From Anaerorhabdus sp964386325 (GTDB lineage Bacteria; Bacillota_I; Bacilli_A; Erysipelotrichales; Erysipelotrichaceae): 64,000 nucleotides of DNA. Under the pieces are notes generated by a model that worked only from the letters and a program-made list of their open reading frames with translations, did not search any database and was not told the DNA's origin. The stretch's first letter is position 1; each line of letters begins with the position of its first letter. Location: the NCBI GenBank assembly GCA_964386325.1, contig CAYLQY010000002.1:1-64000 (forward strand), written 5' to 3'. Below, piece by piece: positions 40,861-50,352 of the stretch. A program made the translations under genes and the position numbers.

Positions 40861-41529
40861 ATGGAAAAGGAAATGAATACAGTGGATTCAATTGAAAAGA
40901 CAGTCGATGATTTAAAAAACAAAATCGATGAGATTGAAAAATCTGGCGATGAACAGCAAAGTAAAGGAAGTTCTAACTTTGTGATTCCTTTTAATATGGA
41001 TAAAAACTCTAGAGAAAAGATTGAAACAATTCGCTCTAAAACATTAAAGGCACTTAACAACGCTTTGGAGCAATGTAAAGAAGCTCTAGATGATATTCAA
41101 AATAATGAAAAGGTAAGAGAAACACTACGTAATGTTAAAGATGGTGCTTTAAGAACTTATGATGAAGCTTGTATTGCAATACAAGAAATAAAAAATAGTG
41201 AAAAACTTAAAGAAACAATTGGAAATGTTAAGGAATCTGCTGACCAAATTGGTCAAAAGATCAATGAAGGTTTTGATAAAGTAATGGAGAATGAGAATGT
41301 TCACAAAGCTGTGACTTTTGTCAGTGATGAAACTGATAAAGCAGTTAAAGTGGTGAACAATTTTATGACTTCACCAGAGGTTACTGAAAAAATAGAAAAG
41401 GCAAAAGATGTAACAATTGATATCGCAGAAAAAGCTGCCGATAAAATTAAAGATTGGCTACGTCCTGAACCTAAAAAAGAGGAACCTGAAGAGAAAGGAA
41501 GTAGCGATGAAAAGAGTAACGATTTATGA
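40861..41529 (+). CDS. YtxH-like amphipathic helical protein
   Basis: 222-aa soluble, all-helical protein with repeated amphipathic segments (DALNN, NVKDGALRTYDEA, NVKESADQIGQKIN, KAKDVTIDIAEKAADKIKDW), resembling YtxH or apolipoprotein-like stress proteins. No transmembrane helix is evident, unlike many YtxH members. GGAGG RBS. Its final 23 nt overlap ccpA. Function unknown. Confidence 0.7.
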   Translation: MEKEMNTVDSIEKTVDDLKNKIDEIEKSGDEQQSKGSSNFVIPFNMDKNSREKIETIRSKTLKALNNALEQCKEALDDIQNNEKVRETLRNVKDGALRTYDEACIAIQEIKNSEKLKETIGNVKESADQIGQKINEGFDKVMENENVHKAVTFVSDETDKAVKVVNNFMTSPEVTEKIEKAKDVTIDIAEKAADKIKDWLRPEPKKEEPEEKGSSDEKSNDL

Positions 41530-42496
41530 TGTTGCAAAAGATGCTGGTGTTTCATTAGCGACGGTATCACGTGTAATTAATGGCTCTGATGTAGTTAAAG
41601 GACCAACCCGTGATAAAGTAGAAGCAGCTATTGAAAAACTAGGATACAAGCCGAATGCGATTGCACAAGGATTAGCTTTACAAAAAACTACGACGATTGG
41701 ATTAGTTATTCCAGAAGCTAGTTTCACATATACTGGTCAAATTATTAATGGAGTTATTGCTGTTGCGGGTATGTATAATTACAACATTATGTTGCATACA
41801 ACAACAGAGGGTGTAACAGATATTAGTGATATTATTGAAACAATAATTAAATCACATGTTGATGGTGTTGTTATTTATAATGACAAATTATTAAAAGATG
41901 AAATGGATACACTTTCTAAGTATAATATTCCAATTGTAATTATTGGAAATAAAATGTCAGGTAAGAGTATCTGTTCAGTTTATGTTGATATCGAAAAAGC
42001 AGTTTATGAATTATCAATGAAATATCTTGCAAGTGGTAAAAAAGATATCGCAATCATTGAAGATAGAAAAAATAAATATGCTATGGATCAAATGGTTAAA
42101 GGTGTTACAAAAGCTTATAAAGAAAAAGGCATGGAGTTCAATAATTATTTAGTTATACCGGATAATTATCGTACATCTTATGATTTCTTGAAAGATTACT
42201 TAAAAGATCATAAGCATGACTTGATTGTAGCTAACCGTGATTCGCAAGCAATGGCGGTATGTAATGCAGCCAAAGAAAATGGTCTTACTATTCCTGATGA
42301 AATGGAAGTTGTGTGTGTCATTGATACAAAATATAATTCAATGGTTCGTCCACAAATTTCTTCATTCGCAATTCCATCTTATGATTTAGGTATGGTATCT
42401 ATGCGAGTAATGACTAAAATGCTACAAAATGATGAAATTGATGAAAGTGAAATTGAATTAAGTTATTTATTTACACCACGTCAATCAACGAAATAG
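41507..42496 (+). CDS. ccpA: Catabolite control protein A (LacI family)
   Basis: Master regulator of carbon catabolite control, acting with HPr-Ser46-P at cre sites. 329 aa: LacI HTH with TIYDVAKDAGVSLATVSRVI, hinge GYKPNAIAQGLA, and a CcpA-like effector domain with MYNYNIML, MVRPQISSFAIPSYDLGMVSMRVMTKM and the C-terminal QSTK. The effector domain is divergent from Bacillus CcpA but its order and ends match. Start ATG 41507 (AAGGA RBS) lies inside the previous gene; the frame is open further upstream. Synteny with murC-ytxG-ytxH supports the name. Confidence 0.87.
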   Translation: MKRVTIYDVAKDAGVSLATVSRVINGSDVVKGPTRDKVEAAIEKLGYKPNAIAQGLALQKTTTIGLVIPEASFTYTGQIINGVIAVAGMYNYNIMLHTTTEGVTDISDIIETIIKSHVDGVVIYNDKLLKDEMDTLSKYNIPIVIIGNKMSGKSICSVYVDIEKAVYELSMKYLASGKKDIAIIEDRKNKYAMDQMVKGVTKAYKEKGMEFNNYLVIPDNYRTSYDFLKDYLKDHKHDLIVANRDSQAMAVCNAAKENGLTIPDEMEVVCVIDTKYNSMVRPQISSFAIPSYDLGMVSMRVMTKMLQNDEIDESEIELSYLFTPRQSTK

Positions 42497-42500
42497 CTAA

Positions 42501-42535
42501 CAAAGGTGACCCATTAAGTCATCTTTGTTTTTGTT
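42501..42535 (+). terminator. Terminator of ccpA
   Basis: 12-bp stem AACAAAGGTGAC/GTCATCTTTGTT (42501-42531, one mismatch tolerated as G-U), then TTTT. Confidence 0.85.
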
Positions 42536-42571
42536 ATAATAAGAAAAGCTAGTTTTATATATCACAAGTAA

Positions 42572-42600
42572 TTGACAAGATAATATAGAATGTCTATAAT
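42572..42600 (+). promoter_or_regulatory. Consensus promoter of tyrS
   Basis: TTGACA (42572-42577), 17-nt spacer, TATAAT (42595-42600): both hexamers perfect. Confidence 0.9.
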
Positions 42601-42606
42601 TGTCAC

Positions 42607-42826
42607 ATAAGCGATGAAAAGAAAAGAACTTATTATCTTTGTATCTAGAAAGGTTCTGGTTGATGAAAAGAACTTACAAGTAATAAGAAATACACCTTTG
42701 AGCTTCTTATTGCAAAGATAAGACGTTACTCACGTTAAGAGTTCGAGAGCATAGTGTAAATTGCATTATGAATTAAGGTGGTACCGCGGTTAATACACGT
42801 CCTTTATACGAAGGGCGTTTTTTTTT
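42607..42826 (+). promoter_or_regulatory. T-box riboswitch (tyrosine) upstream of tyrS
   Basis: Uncharged tRNA-Tyr sensing leader. Conserved T-box AAGGTGGTACCGCGG at 42775-42789, whose TGGT pairs with the ACCA end of a tRNA with discriminator A. Stem I is closed by TTATCTTTG (near 42628) and CAAAGATAA (near 42712); a UAC (Tyr) triplet at 42691-42693 is the probable specifier. The terminator ACGTCCTT/AAGGGCGT with a T10 tail lies at 42797-42826. Confidence 0.93.
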
Positions 42827-42843
42827 ATTTAGGAGGAGAAATC

Positions 42844-44088
42844 ATGAATTTTTTAGAAGAATTGAAATGGCGTGGTCTAGTAAAAGACTGTACAGATTTA
42901 CCAGGATTAGAAGAGAAGTTAAAAGAACCAGTTACTGCATACTGTGGATTTGATCCGACGGCAGATTCATTACATGTAGGACATCTTCAACAAATTATGT
43001 TATTGCGTCGTTACCAAAATGCTGGTCATCGTCCAATTGCATTATGTGGCGGAGGAACTGGGATGATTGGTGATCCACGTCCAACAACAGAAAGAAAACT
43101 ATTAACAGTTGATGAACTTAACTATAATGTAGATTGTTTAAAGAAACAATTAGCACATTTCATTGATTTTGAAAGTGGTAAAGCAATTCTATTAAATAAC
43201 TATGATTGGTTAGGGAAATTATCTTTGCTTGAAGTTTTAAGAGATTATGGAAAACATTTCAATGTAAGTTATATGTTGGCAAAGGATACAATCGCATCTC
43301 GACTACAAACAGGTATTTCATTTACGGAATTTACTTATACTATTCTTCAAGCAATTGACTGGTTAAAATTATATACTGAACATAATTGTGAACTTCAAAT
43401 TGGTGGTTCTGATCAATGGGGTAATCTTGTGTCAGGGACGGATTTAATTCGTAAAATTTGTGGTGACAAGGCAAAAGTGTTTGGTATCACATCACCATTA
43501 ATCACAAAATCAGATGGATCTAAATTTGGTAAGAGTGAAGGTAAAAACATTTGGCTAGATCCAACAAAGACAAATGCATTTGAGTTTTATCAATTTTGGG
43601 TAAATACGGCTGATACTGATATTATTGACTACCTAAAACGTTTGTCACTAAAAACTCCAGAAGAAATTATGGCATTAGAGAAATCAATGCAAGAAGCACC
43701 GCATCTTCGTGAAGCGCAAAAAGCATTGGCGACAGAACTTACAGCGTTAGTTCATGGTGCAGATGGTTTAGCATCAGCATTGAAAATTACGGATACGTTA
43801 TTTAAAGGAGACATTCGTGATTTGACAGCAGATGAACTTAAACAAGGACTTGCGGATACACCTAAATTTAAAGTTCAAGATGGAATGCTTTTGATTGATG
43901 CACTTGTTGAGTGTAAAATATGTCAAAGTAAACGTGAAGCACGTGAACTTATTCAAGCTGGTTCAATTCAAATCAACGGTGAGAAAAACACGGATTTAGA
44001 AGCTATTTTGGCTAAAAAAGACGCTTTTAATGAAGAGTTTTCAATTATTAAGAAAGGCAAGAAAAATTACTTTACATGCGAATTCTAG
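42844..44088 (+). CDS. tyrS: Tyrosyl-tRNA synthetase
   Basis: Charges tRNA-Tyr. 414 aa class I synthetase: YCGFDPTADSLHVGHL (HIGH-like HVGH), LQIGGSDQWGN, KFGKSEGKNIWLD (KMSKS-like KFGKS) and a C-terminal S4 domain (SKREARELIQAGSIQING). AGGAGGAG sits 6 nt before ATG 42844; the frame open from 42778 runs through the T-box terminator and is not used. Regulated by tyrosine supply through the T-box. Confidence 0.96.
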   Translation: MNFLEELKWRGLVKDCTDLPGLEEKLKEPVTAYCGFDPTADSLHVGHLQQIMLLRRYQNAGHRPIALCGGGTGMIGDPRPTTERKLLTVDELNYNVDCLKKQLAHFIDFESGKAILLNNYDWLGKLSLLEVLRDYGKHFNVSYMLAKDTIASRLQTGISFTEFTYTILQAIDWLKLYTEHNCELQIGGSDQWGNLVSGTDLIRKICGDKAKVFGITSPLITKSDGSKFGKSEGKNIWLDPTKTNAFEFYQFWVNTADTDIIDYLKRLSLKTPEEIMALEKSMQEAPHLREAQKALATELTALVHGADGLASALKITDTLFKGDIRDLTADELKQGLADTPKFKVQDGMLLIDALVECKICQSKREARELIQAGSIQINGEKNTDLEAILAKKDAFNEEFSIIKKGKKNYFTCEF

Positions 44089-44112
44089 TGCTGGGTAACC
44101 AGCACTTTTATA
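44087..44112 (+). terminator. Terminator of tyrS
   Basis: 8-bp stem AGTGCTGG/CCAGCACT with GTAA loop (44087-44106), then TTTTAT; it includes the tyrS stop codon. Confidence 0.9.
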
Positions 44113-44159
44113 TTATGCTTTTAATGTGAATTGTGGTAAAATAACCAAGAGGTGGATCC

Positions 44160-44669
44160 ATGCGTATTTTAATTCGAATTCTCATTTTGACATTATTATT
44201 ATCCGGTTGTCAAAGTAAAAATACTAATGAAATTGATTCTAAGAAATTAGATGAATATAAATCGATTTATCAAACTTTATTACAAAGTACGGCAACAAGT
44301 GAAGCGGGTACTTATTTTGATATTAGTACGGAAGTTACACACCTACCAGATGATACATATCGTTATTATGTGATTGTTGATAATGCTTCTACAAGTATGT
44401 ATAATGTCAAAATGCTTGCTCTTGAAGTGGGTAGTGATAGTGAAACAATTATGGCACCCTCAATTGGAATATTAGATGGTGAAGTTTATAACTTAATTCC
44501 TTCTCAAGTATCAATACAAGAGGGTTTTGTAAAAGGACTTGTTTTAAGTGGTGATTCAATAAATGCTGAGATACATCTTAAATTAATGGTGTCTTGGACA
44601 GATGAAAATGGTAAGAAGCAAGAAAAAGAATATTTTGATATTATTTGTATTGCACCTAGCGAACAATAG
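44160..44669 (+). CDS. Putative lipoprotein of unknown function
   Basis: 169 aa with signal MRILIRILILTLLLSGC (lipobox LSGC, Cys 17) and a beta-rich mature part (TYFDISTEV, YRYYVIVDNASTSMYNVKMLAL, IHLKLMVSW) that may be an Ig-like/FxLYD-type fold; this is only a pattern impression. Extended -10 TGGTAAAAT at 44134-44142; RBS GAGGTGG. The flippase gene starts 15 bp after its stop, so they are probably co-transcribed. Confidence 0.7.
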   Translation: MRILIRILILTLLLSGCQSKNTNEIDSKKLDEYKSIYQTLLQSTATSEAGTYFDISTEVTHLPDDTYRYYVIVDNASTSMYNVKMLALEVGSDSETIMAPSIGILDGEVYNLIPSQVSIQEGFVKGLVLSGDSINAEIHLKLMVSWTDENGKKQEKEYFDIICIAPSEQ

Positions 44670-44683
44670 TGGAGGGTTAGAAA

Positions 44684-46324
44684 ATGACACAAAGACAAAA
44701 ACAATCTTTCATGGCGGGTGCGCTTACTAGCTCGGTTGGTATTTTTATTTCTAAGGCAATTGGATTATTTTATATAGTTCCTTTCAGCGCTATGGCGACA
44801 TCAAGCAATATGGTGTTCTATAGTCAAGCATATACCTACTATGAATTATTACTGAATATTTGCACAGCAGGATTTCCCTTTGCAATTGCGGCACTCGTTG
44901 CACGATACGCAAACAAAAACGATTTTAAAACAGTAATGCTTGTACGTAAATTATCAATGTCACTAATGCTGGCTTCTGGGTTTACAGTGGCTATTGTGTT
45001 TGGCTTATTATCTTCACCATTAGCAAAAGCAAGTCTTGGTCCACAAGCACCAATTGAAGATATTAAAATTTTACAAACATGTTTTATTATATTAACGATA
45101 GCGATTGTTTTAGTACCGTTTTTGAGTGTTTTTAGAGGTTTCTATCAAGGATTAAAAGAATTAAAGGTTTATGCAGTATCACAAGTAATTGAACAAGTCA
45201 CACGGGTTGGAACGCTTTTAGGTTTAGGGGCATTCTGTGTTTATGTGTTAAAGCTAGATAGTATTTATTCAATTTATATGGCGGTACTTGCAACATCACT
45301 TGCGGCAATTATAGCGATTTTATATTATTACAAGTTTGATCGAAAAAATATTGGTGATTTGAATCGTGCAGCTCGATACCAAAAAGAACCATCTGTTCCA
45401 GCAAAAGAAATATTTAAAGAGTTATTGTTATTTGGGCTACCTTATTTACTTGCATCAGTATTAGGGAATAGTATGAGTATTGTAAATAATATGTTTTTTA
45501 TGTCTGCTGTAAAAGCGACACCTGAAACATATAATTACTTTACGGATGTATTAGGAATTATGCAAACGAACTGTAACAAACTAACATCAATTCCTCAAGT
45601 ATTAGCAATTGGATTTGGAGCAGGTATTGTTCCATATCTCACGATATCGCTTGAAAATAAAAATTGGCGTGAATTACAAAAAAATGTTTTAGATTGTTTA
45701 GATACAGTATTATATATTGGAATGCCATTGTTTGTTTGTTTATTGGCACTTGCAGGACCAATTTATTATGTGATGTATGGTACTGATAATTTAGTTATAG
45801 GTACAGAAGTTTTACGTTGGAGTAGTGCTATATCAATTACTGGAACATTATCTCCAATATGTAGTTCTATGATGATGACACTTCGTTTGAGAAGACAAAG
45901 CATATTTTATTTATTTATTGGATTTGTTGTTAAGTTAGTTTCATTCTTTGTCTTAATCAATATGTTTGGATATTCAGGGGCACTTACTTCAAGTATATTG
46001 ACTTCATTTATTGTAATATTTTTAAATCTTCAATTAATTCAAAATAAGTATCATGTGCATTATGGTAGAACATTTAAACGTTTCTTTAGAATATGCTTAG
46101 GTCTTTTAGCGATGAATGGTTCATTTGTGATTCTTCAATGGCTAGGGCTTGATGTAGAAAGTCAAAGTAGATTGCTTGCGACTGTTTATTTAGCTGTATA
46201 TGGAATTGTTGGATTGGGTACATATTATTTTGCGACTTCTTGTTTAGGTTTGCCTAAAGCAATTTTAGGAATAACATTAACAGGCGTAATAAAAAAAGTA
46301 GTACATAGAGGAAAATCAGCATGA
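44684..46324 (+). CDS. MurJ/SpoVB-type polysaccharide flippase (MOP superfamily)
   Basis: 546-aa protein with about 14 membrane helices, member of the MVF/SpoVB/YtgP branch of MOP flippases that moves lipid II or related wall lipids. Early SFMAGALTSSVGIFISKAIGLFYIVPF and later FGLPYLLASVLG fit the family; charged residues along helices suggest a cation-coupled cycle. RBS GGAGGG. It overlaps the rsuA-like gene by 4 bp, as ytgP-like genes often do with pseudouridine synthases. Lipid II as substrate is inferred. Confidence 0.88.
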   Translation: MTQRQKQSFMAGALTSSVGIFISKAIGLFYIVPFSAMATSSNMVFYSQAYTYYELLLNICTAGFPFAIAALVARYANKNDFKTVMLVRKLSMSLMLASGFTVAIVFGLLSSPLAKASLGPQAPIEDIKILQTCFIILTIAIVLVPFLSVFRGFYQGLKELKVYAVSQVIEQVTRVGTLLGLGAFCVYVLKLDSIYSIYMAVLATSLAAIIAILYYYKFDRKNIGDLNRAARYQKEPSVPAKEIFKELLLFGLPYLLASVLGNSMSIVNNMFFMSAVKATPETYNYFTDVLGIMQTNCNKLTSIPQVLAIGFGAGIVPYLTISLENKNWRELQKNVLDCLDTVLYIGMPLFVCLLALAGPIYYVMYGTDNLVIGTEVLRWSSAISITGTLSPICSSMMMTLRLRRQSIFYLFIGFVVKLVSFFVLINMFGYSGALTSSILTSFIVIFLNLQLIQNKYHVHYGRTFKRFFRICLGLLAMNGSFVILQWLGLDVESQSRLLATVYLAVYGIVGLGTYYFATSCLGLPKAILGITLTGVIKKVVHRGKSA

Positions 46325-47022
46325 TTCGTTTAGATAAATGTTTATGTCATTTAGGTTATGGCACAAGAAAAGATGTTAAAAAGATAATACGAGCGAAAGA
46401 AGTATCAATCAATGGTGTTATCTGTAATAAAGAAGATATGAAATTTGATGAAGTAAATGATATTTTAGTAGTACAAGGAATAGAAGTACGATATCAAGAA
46501 TTTGTTTACATCATGTTGAATAAGCCAAAGGATGTGGTTAGTGCTACTGAAGATCAACTGCATGCGACTGTACTTGATTGTATAGGTGATGTGACAAAAG
46601 GTTTGTTTCCAGTGGGACGTTTGGATATTGATACGGTGGGTTTATGTTTCATTACGAATGATGGTAAACTTTCACACAGTCTTCTATCACCAAAAAAACA
46701 TGTAGATAAAAAATATTTTGTTGAAATTTCAAATCCCTTAACAGCGGAACACATTCAAGCATTGGAAGAAGGGATCACAATTGATGGTGATGAAGTTTGT
46801 AAACCAGCAAAAGTAAATAGCATTGATGAACATACATTAGAGTTAACAATATCTGAAGGTAAATATCATCAAATTAAACGTATGATGATAGCGTGTGATT
46901 CTGAGGTAACTTTTCTTAAACGCTTAACAATAGGACCATTAATTTTAGATGAACGACTTGAAGAGGGAGATTGGCGTTACTGTACAGAAGAGGAAGTAGA
47001 ACTTTTGAGACATTGTAACTAA
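46321..47022 (+). CDS. Pseudouridine synthase of the RsuA family
   Basis: Isomerises a uridine in rRNA, probably 16S U516 as in RsuA. 233 aa: N-terminal S4 domain (RLDKCLCHLGYGTRKDVKKIIRAKEVSING), linker, and catalytic domain with GRLDIDTVGLCFITNDG in which D102 is catalytic, then SEGKYHQIKRMM. The usual text is GRLDKDTTGLLLLTNDG, so this one is slightly divergent. Coupled by 4-bp overlap to the flippase gene. Confidence 0.9.
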   Translation: MIRLDKCLCHLGYGTRKDVKKIIRAKEVSINGVICNKEDMKFDEVNDILVVQGIEVRYQEFVYIMLNKPKDVVSATEDQLHATVLDCIGDVTKGLFPVGRLDIDTVGLCFITNDGKLSHSLLSPKKHVDKKYFVEISNPLTAEHIQALEEGITIDGDEVCKPAKVNSIDEHTLELTISEGKYHQIKRMMIACDSEVTFLKRLTIGPLILDERLEEGDWRYCTEEEVELLRHCN

Positions 47023-47047
47023 CTTAGATTTATGCTTCGATGAAAAC

Positions 47048-47074
47048 TAAAAAAGACACATTGTGTCTTTTTTA
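47048..47074. terminator. Bidirectional terminator between rsuA-like gene and ispH
   Basis: AAAAAAGACAC-ATT-GTGTCTTTTTT: A-run and T-run on the two sides make it usable on both strands. Confidence 0.85.
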
Positions 47075-47983
47075 ATCCAACAGTTGATTGATATCTATTT
47101 CAGGTTTTATTAATTCATTTGTAGAAGCATAATGTTCTAACATTTTAATGACTTGATTTGTAAGATAGGTGGGAGTACTAGCGCCACTTGTAATTGCGAT
47201 TCTATTCTTTCCTTTTATCCATTCTTCTTGAATGTCTTTTGCAGTTTCAAGAAGATGAACAGAAGAGATATCTCTTTCTAGAGCAATTTCTCTTAATTTG
47301 TTACTATTGTTTGACTTAGGATCACCAACAACAATTAGACAATCAATATTCTCTAACTTCATTATGGCTTCTTGGCGAATACGAGTAGCATTACAGATTT
47401 CATCTAAAATCTCAATATCGGCATACTTTTCTTTACATGCTTCTAATATTTTGTAGATTTCAAAAATACTCATTGTGGTTTGATTTGTTATCATTACTTT
47501 ATTAAATGAAGGCAGCTTATCTAAATCAAGTTTTGTTTCTATAAAGTGAACACGTGGTGAGATTGCAACTACAGCTTCAGCTTCAGGATGATTTTTCTTG
47601 CCGATATAAAGTACATCATAGTCATTCTCTACATATTCTTTAACAATGCTTTGTGTTTTGGTTACATCATCACAAGAAGCATCAATGGTAATTAATCCTT
47701 TTTGCTGAGCTTTTTGAATTACTTCTTCACTGACGCCATGAGCTGTAAAAATTACGATACCATTATTTATTTTATCTAGTAATTCTAGACGAGTTTTTCC
47801 TTTTTCTTCTATACAATGTATGCCAAGTTTTTCACAGGCTTCCACAACATATTGATTATGGACAATCATACCGAGCATAGTGATTGGTGTATTTGGATAT
47901 TTTTGGGCAGTTTCCTTTGCAAGATTGATTGCACGGACTACTCCTTTACAGTATCCACGTGGGATTACAGGGATAATTTCCAT
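47072..47983 (-). CDS. ispH: 4-hydroxy-3-methylbut-2-enyl diphosphate reductase IspH
   Basis: Last MEP-pathway enzyme, a [4Fe-4S] protein yielding IPP and DMAPP for undecaprenyl lipids and quinones. 303 aa; iron-sulphur cysteines C12 (RGYCKGV), C104 (DASC) and C197 (EICNAT), with TAHG (catalytic His) and GKKNHPEAEA. AAAGGA before ATG 47983 sets the start; the frame is open 14 codons upstream. Divergent from cshB, and with ispG at 52 kb it shows that the cell uses the MEP route. Confidence 0.94.
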   Translation of the reverse strand: MEIIPVIPRGYCKGVVRAINLAKETAQKYPNTPITMLGMIVHNQYVVEACEKLGIHCIEEKGKTRLELLDKINNGIVIFTAHGVSEEVIQKAQQKGLITIDASCDDVTKTQSIVKEYVENDYDVLYIGKKNHPEAEAVVAISPRVHFIETKLDLDKLPSFNKVMITNQTTMSIFEIYKILEACKEKYADIEILDEICNATRIRQEAIMKLENIDCLIVVGDPKSNNSNKLREIALERDISSVHLLETAKDIQEEWIKGKNRIAITSGASTPTYLTNQVIKMLEHYASTNELIKPEIDINQLLD

Positions 47984-48041
47984 TCTTTTTATTTCCTTTC
48001 TGGCTTCAAAACTAGTATAATACACATGGAAGGATGATTCT

Positions 48042-49409
48042 ATGAAAACATATCAAGATTTTAAATTAAGTGAAAAAACAAAACAATTCATAGCCTTAAA
48101 TGGCTTTGTGGAACCAACTCCAATTCAAAATGCTGTTATTCCTATGGCTTTAAAGGGAAAAGATATTTTAGCTGTATCTGATACTGGAACCGGAAAGACA
48201 CATGCTTTTTTGATTCCGCTTATGGAACAAGTGGACTCTTCTAAGCAAATTGTACAAGCGGTTATTACTGCACCAACTCGTGAGTTAGCAATGCAAATAT
48301 TTAAGAATGCAAAAATGATGAGTGACGTTGATCCGCAATTGCGTATTAAACTTGTAACGGGTGGTATTGAACGTACAAAGATGGCAGACTCTATAAAACA
48401 ACAGCCTCATATTGTAATTGGAACGCCAGGAAGAATTAAAGATTTATTTTTAGAACAATCGGTATTACGTGTGGATACTGCGACAACTTATGTTGTAGAT
48501 GAAGCGGATATGACACTAGAGTATGGATTCTTGGATGATGTGGATGCGATTTGTGGAAGAATGAGTGATTCTTTACAAATGATGGCATTTAGTGCAACGA
48601 TTCCAGAAGCGTTAAAACCATTCTTAAAGAAATATATGAATGCGCCACAAGTTATTCAAATGAAAGAAGAGAATGCATTTAGTCCTAGGATTAAACATAT
48701 TCTTATTCCTTGTAAGCATAAGAGTTATGGTGAAACATTATTATCAATCATGCCAGGGTTTATGCCTTATGTATGTTTGATATTTGCCAACACCCGTGAA
48801 GAAGCGGGTGAAGTTGCGACAATGCTTAGACAAAGTGGAAAATCAATTGTAGAAATACATGGTGGATTACAAGCACGTCAAAGAAAACAAGCAATGAAAC
48901 AACTTGAGAATTTAGAACAATCGTATGTTGTTGCGACAGATATCGCAGCACGAGGATTAGATGTTGAAGGAATTACCCATGTTGTATCTTTAGGATTTCC
49001 TAGTGAACTTGACTTTTACACTCACCGTTCAGGAAGAACAGGACGTGCAGGTAAAGAAGGTACATGCTTTGCGTTATACAAAGAATCAGATGATAAAGCA
49101 ATTCGTATTTTTAAAGAACGTGGTATCCATTTCGAACACCGTAATTTTAAAAATGGTGTTTGGCAAGAATTAAAACCATATGGTCAAAAGACACTTGCAA
49201 AAAATGATTTACATGAAAAGGAAATTGCAAAAGTATTAACGCGTAAAAATGAAAAAGTTAAACCAGGGTATAAAAAGAAAAAAGCTGCAATGGTACAAAA
49301 AATCAAACAAAAAGAACGTCGTGATAAAATAAAGAATGAAATTAAGGCACAACGAAAAGAACGATATAAAACTGAACAACGTCTAAAAACAAAAGGAATT
49401 ATAGAATGA
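48042..49409 (+). CDS. cshB: DEAD-box RNA helicase (CshB-like)
   Basis: ATP-dependent RNA helicase for ribosome assembly or cold adaptation. 455 aa: Q motif GFVEPTPIQ, motif I SDTGTGKT, PTRELA, VDEAD, SAT, then helicase C domain with GLQARQRKQAMKQ, ATDIAARGLDVEGI and HRSGRTGRAGKEG. Basic C-terminal tail of about 75 residues (KKKKAAMVQKIKQKERRDK) for RNA contact. -10 TATAAT at 48016-48021. The order ispH, cshB, nfo matches Bacillus yqfP, yqfR, yqfS, hence the name. Overlaps nfo by 4 bp. Confidence 0.9.
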   Translation: MKTYQDFKLSEKTKQFIALNGFVEPTPIQNAVIPMALKGKDILAVSDTGTGKTHAFLIPLMEQVDSSKQIVQAVITAPTRELAMQIFKNAKMMSDVDPQLRIKLVTGGIERTKMADSIKQQPHIVIGTPGRIKDLFLEQSVLRVDTATTYVVDEADMTLEYGFLDDVDAICGRMSDSLQMMAFSATIPEALKPFLKKYMNAPQVIQMKEENAFSPRIKHILIPCKHKSYGETLLSIMPGFMPYVCLIFANTREEAGEVATMLRQSGKSIVEIHGGLQARQRKQAMKQLENLEQSYVVATDIAARGLDVEGITHVVSLGFPSELDFYTHRSGRTGRAGKEGTCFALYKESDDKAIRIFKERGIHFEHRNFKNGVWQELKPYGQKTLAKNDLHEKEIAKVLTRKNEKVKPGYKKKKAAMVQKIKQKERRDKIKNEIKAQRKERYKTEQRLKTKGIIE

Positions 49410-50242
49410 TAATAGGCTCACATGTATCCATGAGTGCCCCTGATTATTTATTAGGTTCAGTTAAAGAAGCATTAAGTTATCATGCAAATGCATTAATGGT
49501 TTATACAGGTGCACCACAGAATACAATTCGTAAAAGTGTTAGTTTGTTGAAAGTACAAGAAGCCAAAGCATTGATGGAAATTAATGGAATGCCTCTTGAA
49601 AGAATGGTCGTGCATGCACCGTATATTATAAATTTGGCAAATACTGTAAAACCGGAAACCTATGAACTAGCAACTTCATTTTTACGTCAAGAAATTGATC
49701 GTGTTCAAGAGATTGGTGCGACATATCTTGTGCTACATCCAGGATCTTTTGTAACCGCAACGCTTGAAGAAGGAATTGCGTCAATTATTAAAGGACTTAA
49801 TGAGGTAGTTCGTAAAGAAGATAGGGTAATTATATGTCTTGAAACAATGGCAGGTAAAGGAAGTGAAGTTGGCTTTAACTTTACGCAGTTACAAGCGATT
49901 CTTTCGAAGATGAATTATCCTGAAAAATTTGGTGTGTGTTTAGATACATGTCACATTCATGATGCAGGTTATAGTTTGTTGGAGTTTGATGAAGTACTTA
50001 AAGAATTTGATGAAATTATTGGTTTAGATCGTTTACATGTCATTCATTTAAACGATTCAAAAAATAGTCAAGGTGCTAGAAAAGATCGTCATGCAAATTT
50101 GGGTAGTGGAGAAATTGGTTTTGAAACATTGTATACAATTGCCAATCATCCGTTGCTCACAGATAAGATTAAAATCCTAGAAACACCATGGATTGATGAT
50201 AAACCACCTTATAAAGAAGAAATAGCGTTGTTAAGAAAATAA
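49406..50242 (+). CDS. nfo: Endonuclease IV (Nfo)
   Basis: Zinc AP endonuclease for base excision repair. 278 aa TIM barrel: IGSHVSMSA, NALMVYTGAPQNT, VVHAPYIINLAN, LVLHPGSF, ICLETMAGKGSEVG, GVCLDTCHIHDAGY, HLNDSKNSQGARKDRHANLGSGEIG, in the usual order with the zinc His/Glu/Asp ligands. Start overlaps cshB stop. Closed by a terminator at 50241-50263. Confidence 0.95.
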   Translation: MIIGSHVSMSAPDYLLGSVKEALSYHANALMVYTGAPQNTIRKSVSLLKVQEAKALMEINGMPLERMVVHAPYIINLANTVKPETYELATSFLRQEIDRVQEIGATYLVLHPGSFVTATLEEGIASIIKGLNEVVRKEDRVIICLETMAGKGSEVGFNFTQLQAILSKMNYPEKFGVCLDTCHIHDAGYSLLEFDEVLKEFDEIIGLDRLHVIHLNDSKNSQGARKDRHANLGSGEIGFETLYTIANHPLLTDKIKILETPWIDDKPPYKEEIALLRK

Positions 50243-50263
50243 GCCAGTGAACGCTGGCTTTTT
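50241..50263 (+). terminator. Terminator of cshB-nfo
   Basis: 7-bp stem AAGCCAG/CTGGCTT (50241-50260), loop TGAACG, then TTT; overlaps the nfo stop. Confidence 0.75.
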
Positions 50264-50352
50264 AAATTCTTTAGAAAAAGTTAAGAATAGTTTTATTGAC
50301 TTTAAGGAGTAAAGAATATATTGTATCTATTACATTGGGAGGATGGTTTAAA

